Shown here: piece after piece, positions 6,964-9,389 of the stretch
Numbering within the stretch: position 1 is the first letter of the stretch
How the letters are laid out: each line of letters begins with the position of its first letter
Source: Gammaproteobacteria bacterium
GTDB lineage: Bacteria > Pseudomonadota > Gammaproteobacteria > PS1 > Pseudothioglobaceae
Length of the DNA: 9,389 nucleotides
NCBI GenBank assembly: GCA_028599035.1
Contig: JAQRMT010000057.1
Location: 1 to 9,389, forward strand
Direction of reading: 5' to 3'
The notes under the pieces: generated by a model
Databases searched by the model: none
Seen by the model: only the letters and a program-made list of their open reading frames with translations
What the model was told of the DNA's origin: nothing
Translations under genes and position numbers: made by a program

Positions 6964-7434
6964 TTATTCTGATATTGCACTCATAAACCCTTTAAGCACT
7001 GGCATGACCTTATCAATCAATGCTTGATTTTGCTCTTCATTTCTAATTTGGCCTTCTAGTGTTTTATCAGTTTCTTTGAGTGTTACTTGATAATCATTAT
7101 CAAACTCGAATGCGATAAAATAAAAACCCTTGCCCTTGTTTCTGGTTGAATGCACTGCTAAAAAGTCTGTCTCCCATGAAAGCTCTGCCTGATAAGCAGC
7201 CAGTGAATTGGTGTTGTCTTTTTGCACTAAGATAAGAGTATTGCCAAAATGAAAAATAAATTTGTCAGCATTGCAACTTGATGCGGGCCTGATTTGCAAT
7301 TCGTTACCGTTAAGCGCATCAGCAATTTGTTTGAGTTGTGGGTCGCTGAGTTGGATATATTTAGCATTCAAATAATCATTAATATTGCTATCAGGGTAAT
7401 TATTCTCTAGAAATTTAATCAGTTTTTTTAGCAT
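6964..7434 (-). CDS. hypothetical protein, small, soluble, unknown family
   Basis: I do not recognise this gene. From the preferred ATG (complement of 7432-7434) it has 156 residues, no signal peptide and no membrane segment. An N-terminal helical part (about 1-45, MLKKLIKFLENNYP) is followed by a probable beta-rich middle (about 57-120: KFIFHFGNTLILVQKD, FYFIAFEFDNDYQVTLKE) and an acidic C-terminal helix. There is one cysteine (C54). An upstream in-frame ATG at 7488 would add a hydrophobic stretch (FAIIIGFF) but would run through the shared promoter and 11 bases into the transporter gene. The start at 7434, with GAGAG just upstream, is therefore preferred. It converges on ihfA with a 19-base gap and diverges from the EamA gene. 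The alternating hydrophobic pattern and normal composition make it a credible gene. Confidence 0.75.
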   Translation of the reverse strand: MLKKLIKFLENNYPDSNINDYLNAKYIQLSDPQLKQIADALNGNELQIRPASSCNADKFIFHFGNTLILVQKDNTNSLAAYQAELSWETDFLAVHSTRNKGKGFYFIAFEFDNDYQVTLKETDKTLEGQIRNEEQNQALIDKVMPVLKGFMSAISE

Positions 7435-7459
7435 ACCGCTCTCTCGGATAAAAAAACCT

Positions 7460-7467
7460 ATTATAAT
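7460..7467. promoter_or_regulatory. palindromic -10 box shared by divergent promoters
   Basis: ATTATAAT is its own reverse complement, so a perfect TATAAT is read on both strands (+ at 7462-7467, - at 7465-7460). The 43-base gap between the start at 7434 and that at 7478 contains no other good -10. On the - strand a start near 7453 gives a leader of about 19 bases, and GTGTTA at 17 bases spacing is a weak -35. On the + strand no -35 is visible, and the predicted start near 7473-7474 leaves about four bases before the ATG. Confidence 0.55.
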
Positions 7468-7477
7468 CGCAAAATCT

Positions 7478-8374
7478 ATGAATAACACTCAACGAAATAT
7501 CTTTTTAGGTTTGCTATTGGCATTTTTAGGTACTTTTTTATTTGCACTAAAATCTATATTTATTAAGCTGGCTTATCTTGAGGGTCTTGATGCTGATAGT
7601 GTGTTAATGTTGCGTATGGCAATTGCATTACCTATTTACCTGGGCATACTGGGTTATATTTTTTGGAAAAAAAGAAAATTTAAAGCACTTACCAAAACAA
7701 CGCTTTTAAGTATTATTGGACTTGGTTTTATAGGGTATTTTTTAGCATCCTTGTTGGATTTAAAAGGGCTTGAAACTATTTCTGCGGGTTTGGAAAGATT
7801 GACTTTATTTACCTACCCCATTTTTACTGCTATTTTAGGCTCGCTATTTTTTTCCACACCACTAACTAAGCGCATTATTGTAGTGCTAATCACAACTTAC
7901 TTAGGATTGTGGATTATGTTTAATCAAGAAAGCGTAACCAATGATAATACTCAGGTTGGTGTAGTATTGGTGTTGCTCTCGGCATTAAGTTATGCATTTT
8001 ATGTGTTATTTAGTAAAAACATTATCAGCAAAATTGGCTCTGTTTTATTCACCGCAATTGCCATGAGTGCTTCCAGCTTATTTGTGCTGTTTTTTTATTT
8101 TATATTATTTGATTTTTCTCAGGTGATTGTCAGTCATAATGCGTGGTTGTGGGTGTTTTTATTGGCGACAGTGAGTACAGTGATACCCAGTTTTTTAATC
8201 AGTGAGGCAATTCACAGAATTTCACCACTACAAACAAGTATTATGGGCATGCTAGGACCTGTTATCACTATTATGCTGGCAATGTTGGTGCTTGCTGAGC
8301 CGTTTGGTATTTATCAGTTTTTGGGTGTTAGTTTAGTGGTGCTAGGCGTAGGGCTGCTGATTTTTAAACGCTAA
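7478..8374 (+). CDS. EamA/DMT-family inner-membrane transporter
   Basis: A drug/metabolite-transporter superfamily permease of 298 residues, the usual size. There are ten predicted helices in two EamA repeats (about 8-148 and 160-296): roughly 8-30, 42-64, 74-94, 100-122, 132-148, 161-180, 188-212, 222-242, 253-273 and 276-296. Typical features are GLERLTLFTYPIFTAILGSL in repeat one and the C-terminal AEPFGIYQFLGVSLVVLGVG. Family members export amino acids, nucleotides or other metabolites. The substrate cannot be told here. No SD precedes the ATG and the -10 lies just upstream, so the mRNA may be leaderless. It is divergent from the hypothetical gene and converges on the DUF502 gene with a single base between stops. 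Confidence 0.93.
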   Translation: MNNTQRNIFLGLLLAFLGTFLFALKSIFIKLAYLEGLDADSVLMLRMAIALPIYLGILGYIFWKKRKFKALTKTTLLSIIGLGFIGYFLASLLDLKGLETISAGLERLTLFTYPIFTAILGSLFFSTPLTKRIIVVLITTYLGLWIMFNQESVTNDNTQVGVVLVLLSALSYAFYVLFSKNIISKIGSVLFTAIAMSASSLFVLFFYFILFDFSQVIVSHNAWLWVFLLATVSTVIPSFLISEAIHRISPLQTSIMGMLGPVITIMLAMLVLAEPFGIYQFLGVSLVVLGVGLLIFKR

Positions 8375-8375
8375 T

Positions 8376-9005
8376 TTATTTTTTCTTCCATTTGGCAAAG
8401 GCAATTAAGTTGCTGTTTGGGTCTTGACTTAAAATTTCGCTCATGCTTTTTGTCCCCATTGACAATAAATAATTAAGATTGTCGTTAAATTTTGCCCCTT
8501 CAATGACCAAAATATCATCCTCATGAACCTCAAACATAAAGCCACCATTGGGAATAGGACTCATTGAAAGTGTTACTGTGTAATGGTCTTTAATAATACT
8601 TTCTTTAATAGAATACATTAACCCAATGTTATAGCCTGATTGGGTAAAGCCTTTAATGGCCACGACCAAAACATCGTTTTTACCTTTTTTTGAGGAATTG
8701 AAAATATCTACAATGTCTTTAATTGTGGAATAGAACGGCACTTTTTTAACCAATAACTCAAGCATGGAGGCAGCGCGCGTGGTGGCAATACTGCCAATAA
8801 TTGACAGCACTAATGCGGTGGCAACAATCCCTGCAATTACCCATAATAGGAAATATTCACTGGTATTAACGCCCAGTCCATCAAACAAAATACGGGTTAA
8901 TGTTGAGGCTTTTGCAAACAACCAGTCTACAATAAAAATAATGAGCAGAATGGGCAAAATCCAAAAAAATCCTTGTAATGCGGTATTAAATATTTTTTTA
9001 AACAT
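8376..9005 (-). CDS. DUF502 family membrane protein
   Basis: A 209-residue inner-membrane protein matching the DUF502 (COG2928) family, whose function is not established. There are two N-terminal helices (about 9-31 and 50-73), then the family motif KKVPFYSTIKDIVDIF (87-102) and a soluble C-terminal domain with SMSPIPNGGFMFEV (147-160) and EDDILVIEG. The C-terminus is lysine-rich. SD AAGGAG (complement of 9016-9021) lies inside the end of the preceding YqfO-like gene, ten bases from the ATG, which points to co-transcription and coupling. In many gammaproteobacteria DUF502 is found next to aspS, whereas here its partner is a YqfO-like gene. The family call rests on motif pattern from memory. 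Confidence 0.85.
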   Translation of the reverse strand: MFKKIFNTALQGFFWILPILLIIFIVDWLFAKASTLTRILFDGLGVNTSEYFLLWVIAGIVATALVLSIIGSIATTRAASMLELLVKKVPFYSTIKDIVDIFNSSKKGKNDVLVVAIKGFTQSGYNIGLMYSIKESIIKDHYTVTLSMSPIPNGGFMFEVHEDDILVIEGAKFNDNLNYLLSMGTKSMSEILSQDPNSNLIAFAKWKKK

Positions 9006-9009
9006 TGTT

Positions 9010-9321
9010 TTATGACTCCTTCATTTTTAATATTGAATAAGCAACTTGCTCATAAGGGTGTGCGGACTTCATTGCACTGATTGCTTGTTTAAGGTTTTCT
9101 TGTGTACAGAGCATTTCCACTTTGAGTTCTTCAAGGATTTCTAATTTATCTAATTTTCCAATCGTAGGATTGGCATCCTTGATTGGCTTAAACTGCCCTT
9201 GACCCAAGGTTTGCCATGCACAATTTTCATAATTTCCAATCTTGCCCGCACCAGCTGAAAACATTGCTTTTTTGACTGCTTCTGCCTTGTCCACTGGTAT
9301 GTAAAAATAAATTTGATACAT
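9010..9321 (-). CDS. stand-alone YqfO/Nif3-insert-type protein (CutA-like fold)
   Basis: This 103-residue protein matches COG3323, the small domain that is also found inserted in larger Nif3/YqfO proteins and is folded like CutA1/PII. Motifs in order are GAGKIGNY (24-31), CAW (34-36), GQGQFKP (40-46), NPTIG (51-55) and AHPYEQVAY (87-95), which together are diagnostic. It is full length for the free-standing form. Metal binding or a regulatory role has been suggested for relatives, but no reaction is established. The ATG is preceded by AAGGA (complement of 9330-9334) at eight bases. It overlaps the upstream gene by one base (TGATG) and precedes the DUF502 gene by four bases. Confidence 0.88.
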   Translation of the reverse strand: MYQIYFYIPVDKAEAVKKAMFSAGAGKIGNYENCAWQTLGQGQFKPIKDANPTIGKLDKLEILEELKVEMLCTQENLKQAISAMKSAHPYEQVAYSILKMKES

Positions 9322-9389
9322 CAGAAATTTCCTTTTAAGTAATTCAGCCTTTCCGTCTCTTCCATGCGTTCAATCGCATATCTTAAAGT
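9321..9389 (-). CDS. 3' end of an unidentified gene, cut by the window edge
   Basis: Reading the - strand from the window edge gives 22 residues ending ERLNYLKGNF and a TGA stop that overlaps the ATG of the YqfO-like gene by one base (TGATG). The piece is charged and probably helical (AIERMEETERLN), as at the end of a cytoplasmic protein. The frame is open to the edge, and the next gene's SD (AAAAGGAA) falls in its last codons, as in a tight operon. The fragment is too short for me to name the family. Confidence 0.65.
   Translation of the reverse strand, partial: TLRYAIERMEETERLNYLKGNF

Noticed and set aside
6953..6968. AGAG-GCG-CTCT hairpin with TTATTC as a terminator for ihfA
   Set aside because: The stem is four bp with a three-base loop and a broken T run, too weak to call. 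The - strand side is followed by a run of A, not T.
7435..7488. Longer start of the - strand hypothetical gene with a hydrophobic, signal-like N-terminus
   Set aside because: It would translate the shared promoter and overlap the divergent gene. The ATG at 7434 has a purine-rich site just upstream.
1..9389. Mobile element, CRISPR array, toxin-antitoxin or defence module
   Set aside because: No transposase, spaced direct repeats, tRNA, integrase or recognisable defence gene was seen on either strand.

Overview
The window is a stretch of chromosome from an AT-rich gammaproteobacterium. The core is the classical translation operon thrS-infC-rpmI-rplT-pheS-pheT-ihfA, in the same order as in Escherichia coli and all on the + strand (166-6944). 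The low GC content, compact spacing and marine-bacterium-like accessory genes would fit the sulfur-oxidising SUP05/Thioglobus/bivalve-symbiont group. That placement is an impression from sequence character and has not been tested by any search.

Layout. Positions 1-165 hold a strongly G/T-skewed stretch, a small intrinsic-terminator-like hairpin and a possible -10 element before thrS. The seven operon genes follow with gaps of 2 to about 73 bases and one overlap. infC begins at a conserved AUU codon, 17 codons upstream of the first conventional start. The infC-rpmI gap carries two small hairpins, where an L20-type autoregulatory leader is expected, and a possible eight-codon reading frame. The pheST attenuator known from enteric bacteria has no room here, because only 8 bases separate rplT from pheS.

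After ihfA the layout changes to short accessory units. A soluble 156-residue protein of unknown function lies on the - strand (6964-7434). It is divergent from a 10-helix EamA-type transporter on the + strand (7478-8374). The two share a 43-base intergenic region with a palindromic -10 box, and the transporter mRNA would be nearly leaderless. The transporter converges, with a one-base gap, on a - strand operon: the 3' end of an unidentified gene (9321-9389), a stand-alone YqfO/Nif3-insert-type (CutA-like fold) protein (9010-9321) and a DUF502 membrane protein (8376-9005).

How they work together. The operon makes two aminoacyl-tRNA synthetases (ThrRS and both PheRS chains), initiation factor 3, two 50S proteins and the alpha chain of IHF. 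It therefore ties translation capacity to a nucleoid protein. The - strand operon looks translationally coupled (TGATG overlap, then a 4-base gap with the next SD inside the preceding gene), but its function is not known. I see no CRISPR array, mobile element, tRNA, rRNA or defence system. The window is mostly conserved housekeeping DNA. The parts most worth a second look are the divergent promoter, the orphan gene, the infC-rpmI leader and the YqfO-DUF502 pair.
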